Below, in pieces: positions 38,008-50,519 of a stretch of 64,000 nt of DNA (position 1 is the first letter of the stretch; every line of letters starts with the position of its first letter). Under the pieces are notes generated by a model that had not been told where the DNA came from, searched no databases, and saw only the letters and a program-made list of their open reading frames with translations. The translations under genes and the position numbers were made by a program. Source of the stretch: Doris montereyensis (lineage: Eukaryota; Mollusca; Gastropoda; Nudibranchia; Dorididae). The stretch lies in the NCBI GenBank assembly GCA_037039925.1, contig JAXRKP010000466.1:115001-179000 (forward strand), in the 5' to 3' direction.

Positions 38008-38760
38008 TTTTCGGGCAGTGAACAGGTAGGCACCTGTACGGGGATTAGGCGGGCCCGCCATCCGTCAGATTCCTGCTGCCTTACTAAGGGAGTTGAAAAA
38101 ACAAGGCCCGGTGGGGGGAGGGGGTCAAGGTGGCAGCCCCACCATCTATCTAGGGTACAGTGGGCTAATCATTTGCTTATCCAAAACAACCTGATTCAGA
38201 GAAGTAAATATGATGATATACCCGGTTTGAACTTTCAAAGACAAACAAGAAAACGAACACGGACTGTGATTTTTGGAACATGGAATATTAGGGCAATAAA
38301 TGGAAAAGAGATAAAATTAGTTGAAGAAATGGAAAAATCCAAAGTAGACATTTTGGCCATTACAGAAACAAAGAAAAAGGATAAGAAATAGAAAATGTAG
38401 GACCAAATCATACTTTAATCTTCTCAGGAGTAGATATCAAAGATAGAGCTAGAGCAGGAGTAGGACTCTAATGCATAAAAAGCATGAAAAGCTACTAGAA
38501 AGTTGCAAATTCATAAGCCCATGGCTATTATTAGAGGCAAACATTAAACCGAAAGGAAGACACATTAAATTATCAATAGCTCATGGACCGACCAAACGAA
38601 GACACGACCAAAGAAGAAATTTAAGATATCTTTGAAAACGATTTACAAATAGCTGCAGAGAATCTGAACCCAAACAGGAACTTATGGTTTTAGGAGATTT
38701 AAACGCTATAGTAGCCAACAATGTAGAAACATCAGGAGGAGTAACAGGTCAATAACCCTA
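38008..38760 (+). mobile_element. LINE 5' fragment (5'UTR plus endonuclease start)
   Basis: It is the same family as 18.5-21.5 kb. The 5'UTR (GGGCAGTGAACAGGTAGGCAC ...) leads into a frame with FGTWNIRAINGKE, then KVDILAITETKKK, typical of the APE endonuclease start. A frameshift and stops follow after 38,391. It is 3'-truncated. The 5'UTR lacks the three tandem units seen in the 21.3-kb copy. Confidence 0.85.
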
Positions 38761-38865
38761 AAATCTAAATCTTGTCATCCCACATCAAAATCATGACATC
38801 GATAGCAAATGGTTAGGCTGCTTGGATTTGAAATTGGAGTGTCCCAGATCTGATAAAGACAAAGG

Positions 38866-39085
38866 TGAAGATGGATTTATAGTCCGTAATTTTGGCGCAA
38901 GTGCAGGCTTACCGACTGACATCATTTATTCTCCAGCAGGATATATGATTCAAAGTCCTCCTCAACTCCCTTAGAAGCATACATTACAGCTTCATGTGAG
39001 GTGTTTCGTACTAGCACATTGACAAGATCTTTTGATTGAGAGGCCGACACATTGCCTCTGGATCACTTAGTCCTCTTGAGTATGA
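38866..39085 (-). mobile_element. Chimeric SINE: family-A head on family-B body
   Basis: On the minus strand the first ~50 bases (GACTAAGTGATCCAGAGGCA, then GTCGGCCTCTCAATCAAAAG) match the family-A tRNA head. From TTGTCAATGTGCTAGT onward the sequence follows the family-B body to ACTATAAATCCATC. The B-box part of the head is missing at the joint. Confidence 0.7.
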
Positions 39086-39719
39086 ACAACAACAAAATAT
39101 AACAGAATATTCGTAATGATAGTAGGCCTACATCATCGTGTCTGATTAATTGGTATTTCTCAAACTTAAATTGTCCTCAAATTCCCTTCACCATGTGCCC
39201 AGTAAACATGGATGGGCCCCACCACCTGATGATTTGGTATTGGGGGGGGGGGTTCGTTGTGTTTTCTCTGTTCAAATGTGGGGGTTCTCTGTTCAAATGT
39301 TGCTTGTTAGTAATGTTAGTCTAATTATTGAAGGGTGTAGTAAAAATCACTTAATTCCCCGTAATATTATTCGGAAGTGAATGAGAATCAACCACTGCCC
39401 TTCTGTGTATATCAAAATAAACATTATTCGATAAACTTCAACATTGGATATATTTCACGAATTTTACCACTGTCTTTTGACGTTTTAGTAACTACACTCA
39501 ATGAAATGTCCGTTCTGCAAACGGGTTTCAGTCTTGGTACGACACCGTAATACTTGCTTGGTGAAAGGCGACAAGGAACAGCTGAAACTGAAAGTACGGC
39601 AGCTGTACGCTCAAGTCTACTTTCGATTTCTAGAGCAACTGTATGAAGTGAAGTCGGACGGTTTTGAAAACGTATTTTAAGACCAAAAAAACCCACCCTT
39701 TTTTTTATTGGGAGTAACG

Positions 39720-41015
39720 ATGGCACATATTGGTTGGGGCTCTTTAGCAGATTCAGAGGTCTATGGCACTCTCGGAGACAAGACAGATGACTTCATACTT
39801 GTTTCAAAAGAATTATGGATGTCGGAACCCTACTGTAAATATCAAGCAGCAGCTCATGGTATGATTTTTGCGAGACAAAACTCTAAATTATGGAACCTGT
39901 ACGATCAAAAGGCTTTGGTGATGGTAAGTTGGTTTATAAGGAAAGTAAAGTAAAGAGTTTAAAGTAAATCCGCTCATTCTGATTTCTTTATCATGAAAGG
40001 AGACAGGCGATACAAAGAATCTAGTGCAATTGCCTCCTAGACAGTACACTAGTCTGTGGCAGATTTTATTCCCCAGCAAATGAGGGTAGCCACTTGCACC
40101 TGGGGCTAGAGGGAAGGTGAAGGAACACAACGGCAGTGTCAGACCTAGCATTACCAGGGTTCAAACACAATATCTCATGATCCTAAACCAAGAGGCTTAA
40201 CAACAAGACCCCCAACATCACACAATGTTTATGTAACAGGCTAGATTTCACTCTTCATATGATGTGTTTACTCATGTGCATGATTTGGATCTATGTCCAT
40301 CTGTCTGTTTGTCTGTCTGTTTGTCTCATTCTTTATTCTTTTATTATTCTTTACATTTATTGGTGGATGAGTAATAAATCCACCATTTGCAGGTCGTTCA
40401 AAACAACGCTGCGTGGCTCACAATGAAAAAACGCAAATTCGAAAGAGAAATGCCCATTTGAAAAAAAACTCCATTGGCTTCCCAGTTTCCAAAAGAATTT
40501 ATTTCAAAATTAATGCTCTAGTTTTCAAAACTCACCATGGCTCCTTTCCATCCTACATAACCTATCTTTTGGAAACCTATAGACCCGCCCACAACCTCAG
40601 GAGCTCTCAGGACAGAACAAAACTGAGTGTTCCTAGAGCTAAAAAAAGAACAGGGTCTAGATCCTGCTCCCACTTTGCAGCTGTTGCTTGGAATGACTTG
40701 CCTTTTATCAGAGAAGGGCCCCCTCTTCACGCTTTTATAAAGAATTTAAAAACATTTCTTTTTGTAAATTGAAAAGGCTTACCCAGTTATTTTAAAAGTT
40801 GATTCTTTATTGCCCTGTTTGCCCGCTCTTGGAATGCTTCATTTTGCTATTGTAGACCGTTTGTATTCTGCCCATTTGTGCTAATGTTATGTTCATGTGT
40901 ATTGCCTTTATCCAAGTGTCTATTTTACCTTTTTCCTAGGGGTTATGTGATTTCATATACAGCGCCTAGAGCTTGTTCTCTCGAACGAGATATGCGCTTT
41001 ATAGATGTCCATTTT

Positions 41016-41046
<31 letters not shown>

Positions 41047-44000
41047 TTATTATTATTGTTATTATTATTATTATCATTATTATGATTGTCTCTCATTCAG
41101 TTTGTCACCACTATGTATATTCTTAGCAAGATGATATTAAACATGATATCACCACATTATTTGATTATCTTCTTTTCAGACAGTTTGTATTATACATGAA
41201 ATATATAAAAGGTTTTTTAATATTCTGAAAATGGATACACTGTAAACCTGATCAGATGAAAGCAAAGAAAGGATGTTTTTGTTAACCTTAATTTCTGAAT
41301 CGCAAGCTAGTCTTGTCTGACTTTGAAAGGATTATAATGTCATATATATAATTCACCATATACAGTGGAACCTCTCTAATCGGGAACTCTTGGTGGATTG
41401 TAAAATCGTCCCGATTTGCCGAATTTCCCAGAGACCTAGGGATTTTGGTTTTTCTTCAGCAGTTTGAGGTACCTAAGCCCTTCTGTGAGTGGTAAAATGC
41501 AGAATTAAACGAACAAGTAGCCACAGGACCAGTTGATCAAAACAAAGATGGCATTCATCAGTGATGTCACCGACACTCACAGTTGATATTCGTTGGACGG
41601 TAGATAGGTAAGACACGTAATCAAGAAGGCATAATGAATCGTTAAATCTCTTCGCATATCCACCCTTGTGATTGCTGAGTTAGGCGGGCAATAAAAAATT
41701 ATGACAGTGCACAAGTCTGCTTTCTAAACGCCGCCCCGTGTCAACACCGTACTGTACTGTTAGGCAGATGAGGAAGAACTGGCTGGACGTGTGCTTTCAC
41801 ACCTTCGTAATGCATGTCTGGTGTGTCTGGCTAATGGTCGTTGTGAACTGGTACTTGCGACATCGTGTACGTATTATGTAATGTATAACATATGAAGCAC
41901 TATTGTATTTGTAATAATCAATGTTTTGCTTACATGGAAACCAAATTTGGATAACAAATGCGTGTTGGAATAAATAAATATGAAGGAAATGGTGATGATA
42001 ATCAGTGCAAGCCCATAAAAAATCATCCCGACAAGCCGGGGACCTTTTCTATTTTGAGAGGTAAAATATGCAGAAAAAAATTCTGTTCCCTGAGATTTCT
42101 TTCCGACTGGCTGGGTTTCCCGTTTCCCCGGGGTCCCGATTGGAGAGGTTCCACTGTACGTATAATTCACTGGGGTTTTTATATTCTTAATTTGCAGGTG
42201 TTATTCTTTGCAATATATTATGCTTAATGAACACGTCTAAGAGCGAATACAATGTCTTTACCCTCCAGTTTAAGTTGTGGCTTAATAAAAGAGATGGATT
42301 ATCAAAGAGTAAAATATGCTGTAAATATGGAATTCCCGATTCAACCTCTATACAATTGTTGTTCAAAGGGAGTAAATAGAAAGGGTTCAAAGCAGCACAT
42401 TCCTTCAGCCTTCTTTTGGTAAACAGAAACTTCATTGCGACTTTTTAAAAACCTTGCTGTCCCATTGCTTTTTGTTTGAGTTTCGTCTTTTCTATTGTTT
42501 ACTGTATAATACATTGTGTGTACATAAGTGTTTTCAAAATCGTATAAATTTAATTTTTCATTTTCTTATTATTGTCATGAAATTGCCAATCTTGCTGCTT
42601 GTTGGCTCTACCTCTTTTTTCTTATACTATACTTATATTATTTTTAATTCTTTTTCTTCAATTTGTCTGGCTACTTCCGGTTGTTTTCACCCATGAGATG
42701 ACTACAATTGTTGAATGAGATAAATTCTTATGAAATAAATCAATGTTAATAAGATTGAAATAATAGTAATAGTGAAATAATTGAAACCCTTACGTTGCCG
42801 AGTTTGACTATAGTCGAAACTTCCTGTTATCATCCGTATTGTCGACTACGACTGTAGTCGAAACTTGACCAGCTCCACTATAAAGGCAGAATATAAAATA
42901 AAGTGAAGTAAATTGTTATGTATAGTAGTTTCCCGTCCATCGTAATAGACTGCTGCTACTGCATGATCTTTTTCCGTTCTAAATTTGCCGATTTGACCAG
43001 GACTTGACCTATTTTTCCAACTTGTTTACACGGCAACCTCGAAATCGTGGATTTCGATGATGAACGGATTATGCACCATTATGAATCTGATTCTGACGAG
43101 GCTAGAGTTGAAGATAGTGATGATCCATGGTGCAGCGAATATGACAGAGGTGTTGAAGAGCTTATTGACTCTGACAGTGACAACGAAGTGTATGAGGTTC
43201 TTCGGGAAAGAGCGAAAGTAAAAAGAGGGCGTGGCACTGTTGCCGCTATGCCTGGCACTGGGAATATTTGAAAATAAGAGACATATATGACACACAACCA
43301 CAGAAAACACAAGAATAGAAGACTTACTGAGACAGGACAGCTCAGCGAAATAAAATGTAAAATGCTTGATTACTGTTTTCGTGTCATTTTGTGTATTTTT
43401 TCTTAATCATTGCATTTTTTGTGTTTGTCATGCAACATGAATATTTGTATTTTTTTCACATTATTGTCCAATTCTTCCCTTTTTTCTGTCTTCCCCACAC
43501 TACAATATAACCCACAAATCATGATTAGACCACAATATGTTTCACAATGGTTTATTTTGTGACCATAAACTGTCATCTTCACTGAGACATGACCAAAAAA
43601 ACATAAATTGTCAAAATCCAAGATGGCCATAAGCACATGACCTCATTTGCATACTTTGAATAGTTATTCTTGTAGTACAATATTTCATTAGTATGTCCTG
43701 AAAGTTTCAATTGAATATCTATTGTTTAGAAATGAGAATATTTTTCCTGATATGAGTCACTTCTAAGGATTTCAGCCAAAATGCGAGGCAATGGCAAAGA
43801 CATTCGGTGTAAAATGGGTGACAACGTAAGGGTTAAGTTGTGGCTTAATAACAGAGATGGATTATCAAAGAGTAAAATATGTTGTAAACATGGAATTCTC
43901 GATTTTACCTTCTACACAATTGCCATTCAAAGGGAGTAAATAGAAATGGTTCAAAGCAGCACATTCCTTCAGCCTTCTTTGGTACCGGTAAACAGAAACT

Positions 44001-47000
44001 TCATTGCAACTTTTTAAAAACCTTGCTGTCCCATTGCTTTTTGTTTGAGTTTCATCTTTTCTATTGTTTACTGTATAATACATTGTGTGTGCATAAGTGT
44101 TTTCAAAATCGTATAAATTTAATTTTTCATTTTCTTATTATTGTCACGAAATTGCCAATCTTGCTGCTTGTTGGCTCTACCTCTTTTTTCTTATACTATA
44201 CTTATATTATTTTTAATTCTTTTTCTTCAATTTGTCTGGCTACTTCCAGTTATTTTCACCGTGAGATGACTACAATTGTTCAATGGGATAAATTCTTATG
44301 AAATCAATGTTTATAAGATTGAAATAATAGTAATAGTTAAATAATTGAAAATGTACACTTCTTTACAAACATATGCTTTTTTCCTGTTGTCTTTCTCATT
44401 ACAGATGCAACTCCGATTTGATGGTGTATTTGGTTTTCCAGGAGGGCTAGTGGATAAAGGAGAGAGTGTTTTAGATGGAGTGAACAGAGAGATGCAGGAA
44501 GAGATTGGTCTGGATCTCAGCAAATATCAGTTTGGCAATGATCACCATGTTGTTGCATTTGCACATAACTCAAAAAGCTTGTACTTCATTTCTATGTGAT
44601 GGAAGTGAGTCCAGATGATTTCGTTGCAATGGAATGCTCAGTACTAAACGCGCCTGAATATGGAATAGAGGTAGGCTCTCAAGTTTTCAAAATCCTTCAC
44701 ATTATCTTCTACTCTATGCTTCCAAAAGGATTAAAGGCCATCCTGGCCGCATGGTCTTAAGAATGTATTTACTTTTAAAATTTAAAATCAACCACTTATC
44801 GTGAATGCTATACACACACACACACACAGACACATGTGTGTGACAGATTTTGTCATTGGGCAAGACAAGAAGAGGTCAAGTTTATTTTTAATAGGAATTC
44901 ACTTTTTAAATGCAACAAATTGAAGACAGACTTACAAAAATTTGTTGCATTTTGGCAAAGTCAAGCCAGCCGTTGTTGCATTTTGAGGGGGTATTTAGCG
45001 TTGTAAAATTCAGTTACATAAAAACATTGTGCATTATAATGAACCATGCACTTTGGCAGTGTGCAATTTGGCGTAGATTACTCTATCATAAATATATTAT
45101 GTAAAACATTGTGTAAGCTATTTTATGATATAATATATGAGGCCTTTGTAAATCGCAACAGAGCTGGATTACAATGGATAGGGACACTATAGAAATTTTG
45201 CATTATGTAAAGATATTATAAAGGGATTGATTGTTTTGTTTCGGTTTTTTTATGGCGTTTTTTATTTTTGTGATTAATTAAATTTATTATGATGTATATT
45301 TCATATTCCTTTTGTTATATACAAAATTATCAGTATAAAATAAAAAACAGCAGGTATCTGTACACGAACTTAAGAACGATGAGTAGGGATTAGGAGCGGG
45401 ATAGACAATGTAGGCTATACAATGACGTAAGACCATCTGACACCTTTATCTTGGTAGTGCTTGGATAAACAACAAAGCTAGACATGACATAAGACCATCT
45501 GACACCCTTATCTTGGTAGTGCTTGGATAAACAACAAAGCTAGACATGACATAAGACCATCTGACACCCTTATCTTGGTAGTGCTTGGATAAACAACAAA
45601 GCTAGACATGACATAAGACCATCTGAGACCTTTATCTTGGTAGTGCTTGGGTAAACAACAAAGCTAGACATGACATAAGACCATCTGACATCTTTATCTT
45701 GGTAGTGCTTGGATAGAAACAACAATGACTAAGACATGACACCCTTATCTTAAGACAATCTAGACATGACTTTATCTTGGTAGTGCTTGGATAGACAACA
45801 AAGCTAGACATGACATAAGACAATCTGACACCCTTATCTTTGTAGTGCTTGGATTGCTAGACATGACATAAGACCATCTGACATCTTTAGTACAACAAAG
45901 CTAGACATGACATAAGACAATCTGACATCTTTATCTTGGTAGTGCTTGGATAGACAACAAAGCTAGACATGACATAAGACATAACCAATCTGACACCTTT
46001 ATTATCTTTGTAGTGCTTGGATAGACAACAAAGCTAGACATGACATAAGACCATCTGACATCTTTATCTTGGTAGTGCTTGGATAAACAACAAAGCTAGA
46101 CATGACATAAGACCATCTGACATCTTTATCTTGGTAGTGCTTGGTAAACAACAAAGCTAGACATGACATAAGACAATCTGACACCTTTAAGTGCAAAGCT
46201 AGACATGACATACAACTGAACTTTATCTTGGTAGCTAGACATGACATAAGACAATCTGACACCTTTATCTTGGTAGTAAACAACAAACTAGAATGACAAT
46301 CTGGATAGACATGACCTTATCTTGGTAGTGCTTGGATAAACAACAAAGACTAGACTTTATCTTGTAGTGCTTGGATAAACAACAAAAGACATGACATAAG
46401 ACAATCTGACACCTTTATCTTGGTAGTGCTTGGATAGACAACAAAGCTAGACATGACATAAGACAATCTGACACCTTTATCTTGGTAGTGCTTGCGTAAA
46501 CAACAAAGCTAGACATGACATGACATAAGACAATTTGACACCTTTATCTTGGTAGTGCTTGGATAGACAACAAAGCTAGACATGACATAAGACAATCTGA
46601 CACCTTTATCTTAGTAGTGCTTGGATAAACAACAAAGCTAGACATGACATAAGACAATCTGACACCTTTATCTTGGTAGTGCTTGGATAGACAACAAAGC
46701 TAGACATGACATTAAGACAATCTGACACCTTTATCTTGGTAGTGCTTGGATAGACAACAAAGCTAGACCTGACATAAACTAGATAAAAGAAATCTGACTG
46801 ACTGGTCTAAGTGTTATATGTAATAGTAATAGTGTCTGTCTTATCTGTTCTTATATATATATTTAAAAAAAATATATATATTTAATTATTGTCATTTCTG
46901 ACAAACATATCACCAACTAGTCAACAAAACCTTTTTTTAGGCCACTAAGGAATAGGTATGAAGTCGCGTTACAGGAAAAAACATGGCTTCATGTGTGTCG

Positions 47001-48156
47001 ACAGTGTCTTTACACACTGTTATAATATTACAATTTGGTCAGCAGATGTAGGCGTGTTTCTTTGAGCTATAGAAAACTTAATAAATAGCTTGAGATTGTC
47101 TGCGGCTTTAATGTCTAATTGTTAATTATTTATGTCACAATCATGGTAAATAGCTTAAAGTTTTCTCATGATTGATGTCAAAATTTCTTAAAACCGACAA
47201 CAAATGGGTTTTTACTGGATTTTTTTATATTGCGAAATATGGTATCTTTTGCAGCTAGTTCCAAAATACACTTTGCTTTTACTTTTTGAGCCACCCAAAT
47301 CGGCTTACAGTATACAGGGTTGCCAAACGTCCCGCATTTTGCAGGACAGTCCTGCATTACAATCGTCCGTCCTGCATACACGCGCCTGTCCCGCAAATCT
47401 AACTTTCTCAACTTTTCAAATTTCAGCGAACACCTACGCTGTACAACTAACGTTGTCATAATACTATTATTGTAACAATGCATCATACAGACGTACACTG
47501 AGGTATCTGTACAACAATAGACTCATTATGTAGTTTACCTGCTGTAATTACAGTGTAATGTTATTACTAATTAGAATGTAAACTTTATAATAGGAGCATT
47601 GCCTTCTTGTAAAAAGGCTCTCTCTCTCTCTCTCTCTCTCTCATAATACAAGAACTAATATTAAATACACAACATCGCGATTGGTTCATCATCTGATTCT
47701 CCTTCTGAATGTCCATGATTCAGTTTATTCAAATTTCTCTTTGTCTTATTTTCTTATGTACATAAACACTGATTATTCATTCTCAGAAACACGAATTGTC
47801 TTTGTGTAGAGTTTGACTTTTCCTATGTTTGTTTCATTGGGGTGGGGGGGGGGTAGGATGGGGATTCTTGTTACTTTTTGGCGGGCGGAGGAAAGGGGGA
47901 TATAATTTTATGTGTGTTGTTTTCCAAGAATTTTTATTCTCTACATTCACTTTACTCCTCAGACATTTGGAACCGTGAGGGTACCCTTGCATACCATGGG
48001 TGATGGTCTCGAGGTTTTCCTGCCTTTTTATCAAATAAATTTGCTGGTAATGCAAGATCCGAACTCATACACGGCCTTCTGGTTTCAGATATCTTTTCTG
48101 AAGAAGAAATGACTCATGCTTTAAAAGCTTGTGAGGAATATATGAAAAAGAAATGA
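39720..48156 (+). CDS. NUDT16: NUDT16-type nudix hydrolase (U8 snoRNA-decapping / IDP hydrolase family), 3 coding exons
   Basis: Exons: 39,720-39,923; 44,405-44,670; 47,963-48,156 (stop TGA), all phase 0 with GT-AG borders. NUDT16 enzymes hydrolyse (deoxy)inosine diphosphate and remove caps from U8 snoRNA, mainly in the nucleus and nucleolus. Exon 2 holds the complete nudix box: GGLVDKGE, seven residues, then REMQEEIGL (pattern GX5EX7REUXEEXGU), preceded by MQLRFDGVFGFPG, which is diagnostic for the NUDT16 branch. Exon 3 gives VRVPLHTMGDGL and a helical C-terminus ending in EEYMKKK. Total is about 220 residues, slightly longer than human (195) because of the N-terminus. Two 1-base frameshifts exist: a missing base in the A-run near 44,570-44,574 and a missing base near 48,009 (a single G where GG is expected). 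Adding one base restores exon lengths of 267 and 195. The first ATG in frame is 39,720; TTG 39,708 is not used as the start. Confidence 0.9.
39985..40215 (-). mobile_element. SINE family C in NUDT16 intron 1
   Basis: The tail (GGAGACAGGCGATACAAAG, CCTCCTAGACAGTACACTAG) and the tRNA-like head (GGGTTCAAACACAATATC in the given orientation) match the other family-C copies. Confidence 0.7.
40390..41085 (+). mobile_element. CR1/L2-type LINE 3' fragment
   Basis: The frame reads the RT C-terminal block typical of CR1/L2 elements: VQNNAAWL, FPVSKRIYFKINALVFKTHH, YRPAHNLRSSQDRT, FAAVAWNDLPF and FIKNLKTFLF, ending in a stop near 40,770. The 3'UTR ends with a GCGC..TATGCGCTTTATAGATG region and an (ATT)n tail. 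There is one frame break at its start. It is 5'-truncated, in NUDT16 intron 1. Confidence 0.88.
41363..42156. mobile_element. Non-autonomous TA-flanked DNA transposon (pogo/Tc1-type ends)
   Basis: The left end is TA-CAGTGGAACCTCTCTAATC, and the right end is its inverted match GATTGGAGAGGTTCCACTG-TA. It is 794 bp with no transposase frame, and homologous along its length to 3,137-4,028. Outside the TA, the word TATAATTCAC occurs on both sides (41,348 and 42,161), which could be a longer flank duplication or chance. Confidence 0.85.
42270..42786 (+). repeat. 517-bp direct repeat R1 (left of the piggyBac-like element)
   Basis: It begins TTAAGTTGTGGCTTAATAAA and ends AATAATTGAAA. Its partner R2 is at 43,833-44,350 with high identity (a few substitutions, and small indels such as TACCGG inserted in R2). 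The two copies touch the element on either side exactly at its inverted repeats. Confidence 0.92.
42787..43832. mobile_element. Non-autonomous piggyBac-like element, 1,046 bp
   Basis: Perfect 11-bp terminal inverted repeats, CCCTTACGTTG and CAACGTAAGGG. The right end is followed directly by TTAA, as for piggyBac insertions; the left end is preceded by GAAA instead. A GACTATAGTCGAAAC motif is repeated inside the left end. A short acidic frame (43,071-43,271) resembles the Asp/Glu/Ser-rich N-terminus of piggyBac transposases (DDERIMHHYESDSDE) but has no catalytic domain. It is an internal-deletion derivative. Confidence 0.8.
43833..44350 (+). repeat. 517-bp direct repeat R2 (right of the piggyBac-like element)
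   Basis: It starts TTAAGTTGTGGCTTAATAAC immediately after the element's GGG and ends AATAATTGAAA, then unique intron sequence leads into NUDT16 exon 2. Partner of R1. Confidence 0.92.
45415..46785. repeat. 62-bp minisatellite, about 20 units, rearranged
   Basis: The unit is GCTAGACATGACATAAGACA + ATCTGACACCTTTATCTTGG + TAGTGCTTGGATAGACAACA + AA. The right third and the left third are regular. The middle (45,720-46,390) contains many truncated and scrambled units. It lies in NUDT16 intron 2. Confidence 0.97.
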
Positions 48157-48815
48157 ATGTATTTTCTAACTCTTTTAAAAACCTGATTTACTGTCATCTT
48201 TTTTTATTACAAAAGTGGGATATTTTTATTTTATGTCACTATGTGGGTTGAAACCTAATGGGGCCAAGGATTTATTGATCATTGATGAGATCTGTCTTTT
48301 TACAACCACACTATATTTGGAGTTGGAGACATTCCATCCAAATGCAAATTTATGCATTGTGCCTTCAGTGCATCATCTTCCTCTCTAAAGTTGTTTTTTT
48401 CCTATTCTCAGTTTATATGGTTGATGTTATCACCAGTGGGATATTATTTTGGTATCTTGTTTGCTCTCCATTAGAATCCACTGACCGACAGTTACTGTCA
48501 GAGCCGTTTTTAACAAAAGGACTGCTCATTTTATTTTACAGCACAAAAAGGAAATTTGTTGTTCCAGTTCCATATTTTGCCTTGCCCCATTCAAATCCTT
48601 CCCTAACTACAAAATTCCTCTGACAACAAGACTTTGTATTGCTTGATACTTATTTTTCAAAAGCAGGGCATTTTTCCCCAGTAATCAGTTGGTTGAAAAC
48701 TAATGTGGAACAGAGGGACTAAACCAGACCTGGATTCTTTGTTCTGTATTTTGGCCCTAACTTTGTGTGTGTTAGTGTGTGTGTGAGAGAGAGAAACATA
48801 GACAGACAGAGAGGG

Positions 48816-48906
<91 letters not shown>

Positions 48907-48907
48907 C

Positions 48908-48944
<37 letters not shown>

Positions 48945-49990
48945 GACAGAGAGGGACAGAGACAGAGAGTCAAATAGAGAAAGTAATTTTGTAAGTAGAG
49001 TGAAATTGATATTGATTATTTCATTTTCATCCTGTTACTGTTACAAGGGCACAAACTCAATTCATGTAGAAATGAGAACTCTTTTTTGCTGACGATTTGG
49101 CTAGTTAGTTATTCATGTACATGTTTTTAAATGGATGTATACTTGGTGTGGTAGTCAGTGTTGCTATATAACATCTCCATGATTGTATCTTCATGTCAGT
49201 ACACTCACACACTCCATGTAAGTACATATGTATGTATTGTATATGTCTATGTTTATGTATGTATAATCTGAATACAATACATGCATATGTTGGTAGCATA
49301 TGTTACTATGTATGTTTAAGTTTAAGGATAGCTGTCCAGGTGACATTTCAACACACAATCAAACAATTGTTTGATAATTAATCCTGATTTTTAACCAGGA
49401 TTGAAAATGACAATAACAGAAAAAAAAACCCAAAGATAAATCAAAACCCATCCAAAGCTACCTTTCGTTCAAATTTATGTGCCGGTGTTGCAAAGACCTT
49501 TGCAGAAGTCTCTTCCTTTGAGCCGAAACCCTGTACATTATCAAGTAAAAACAACTTTGGGCCAATGGAGCAGTAAATCTCAGTTTGCTTTTCTTTTAGT
49601 CATATACCATTGTATACTTCTATATATATATAATTTTATTTTATGTCTCATTTTGAATTTCATTCTTAAACTTGTTATCAATGATTTTTCACTTATGATC
49701 AGCCTTTATGAATATGATTATGTGCACACTTAAAACATTAAACATGTCTCATGGCTAAAATCTCAGTCAGTTAAGAATGATGTATTTAATTGTGTCCATT
49801 TTGAATTGATTTTTGAAAATTGCGCTCTTGTACTCCAAGACATAAGACATGTACTGTATTTTGTTCTCGTCTTTACACAAAATACTGTTTCAAGGAGAAA
49901 AAAATATGCATGGAAGACACAAATTAAAAAACACTTTTATGCTAAAAGATAAATATTTTCTTTTCTCTCTAACTTTTCATTTTTGAGAAT
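48157..49990. other. 3' flank of NUDT16, no further gene recognised
   Basis: No recognisable coding sequence. It contains the GA/GACA microsatellite at 48,784-48,970. Confidence 0.4.
48784..48970. repeat. (GA)n and (GACA)n compound microsatellite
   Basis: About 70 bases of GA followed by GACAGA and GACA repeats. The Arg/Glu and Ser/Leu frames on the two strands are repeat artefacts. Confidence 0.98.
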
Positions 49991-49993
49991 ACA

Positions 49994-50085
49994 GCCAGTC
50001 AAATCTTTGGTGAGAGGAGCTGTTGAAAGAGGATTCAGTCACTTTTCTATGTTAATGAAGGAATTAGCACCACAGTTAAAACAAT
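49994..50085 (+). pseudogene. Possible orphan exon or coding remnant
   Basis: After TACAG at 49,990-49,994 an open frame reads PVKSLVRGAVERGFSHFSML and on to KELAPQLKQLG, where a family-B SINE interrupts it. It has a coding-like composition, but no partner exon is visible and I do not recognise it. Confidence 0.2.
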
Positions 50086-50412
50086 TAGGGTCTCGTTGCG
50101 AAATCGTAGTGTTGTGAGTTTGTAATCACAACGGCACTGGTTCAAAACTCTTGGCTGGCCCAAGTGTTTTTTCACAATGTTGGACTTCACTCTAAATTCC
50201 CCACTCGACTCAGGTGTGAACGGGTACTCAGCTATAGATAGTGAAAGATCTGGTCTTAGCGTTTGTATAAAACAGGCTGCTGAACTGCATCATTATGGTT
50301 CCAAAGGTGTTGAGAAGGGCTTTGAATGAAATGGCCTGCTGGGTAATAAATCATATACCGGTACAGTCGGTGAGCCTGTACTTGTGCTGGGATGCAGCCT
50401 ATAAACCCATCT
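50086..50412 (+). mobile_element. tRNA-headed SINE, family B
   Basis: The head has CGTAGTGTTGTGAGTTTGTA and the B-box-like GGTTCAAAACTC. The body ends with GAGCCTGTACTTGTGCTGGG. It matches the minus-strand copy at 23.05-23.39 kb. Confidence 0.75.
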
Positions 50413-50519
50413 TCAATTGTTATCCTGAGCATGTTTTTTAAAAGTTATTTGATATAGACAATTTTAACCACTAAAAAACTGAAAAGGCCTATTTGAAAAG
50501 AAGTTATTTTCGCAATGAA

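Noticed and set aside
39424..39726. 100-codon minus-strand frame just upstream of NUDT16
   Set aside because: No recognisable domain or splice partner; it overlaps the likely NUDT16 5' region.
43047..43271. Stand-alone acidic protein gene
   Set aside because: It lies inside the piggyBac-like element and resembles only the N-terminus of its transposase.
44811..44830. Functional CA-repeat regulatory site
   Set aside because: Short microsatellite in an intron with nothing to support regulation.
47310..47420. CAGGGTTGCCA... with TCCCGCATTTTGCAGGACAG as a possible hAT-type element end
   Set aside because: The terminus resembles hAT ends, but I found no matching inverted end or 8-bp target duplication.
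48282..48623. 113-codon frame after NUDT16
   Set aside because: Hydrophobic random-looking translation without known domain; lies in the 3' flank of NUDT16.
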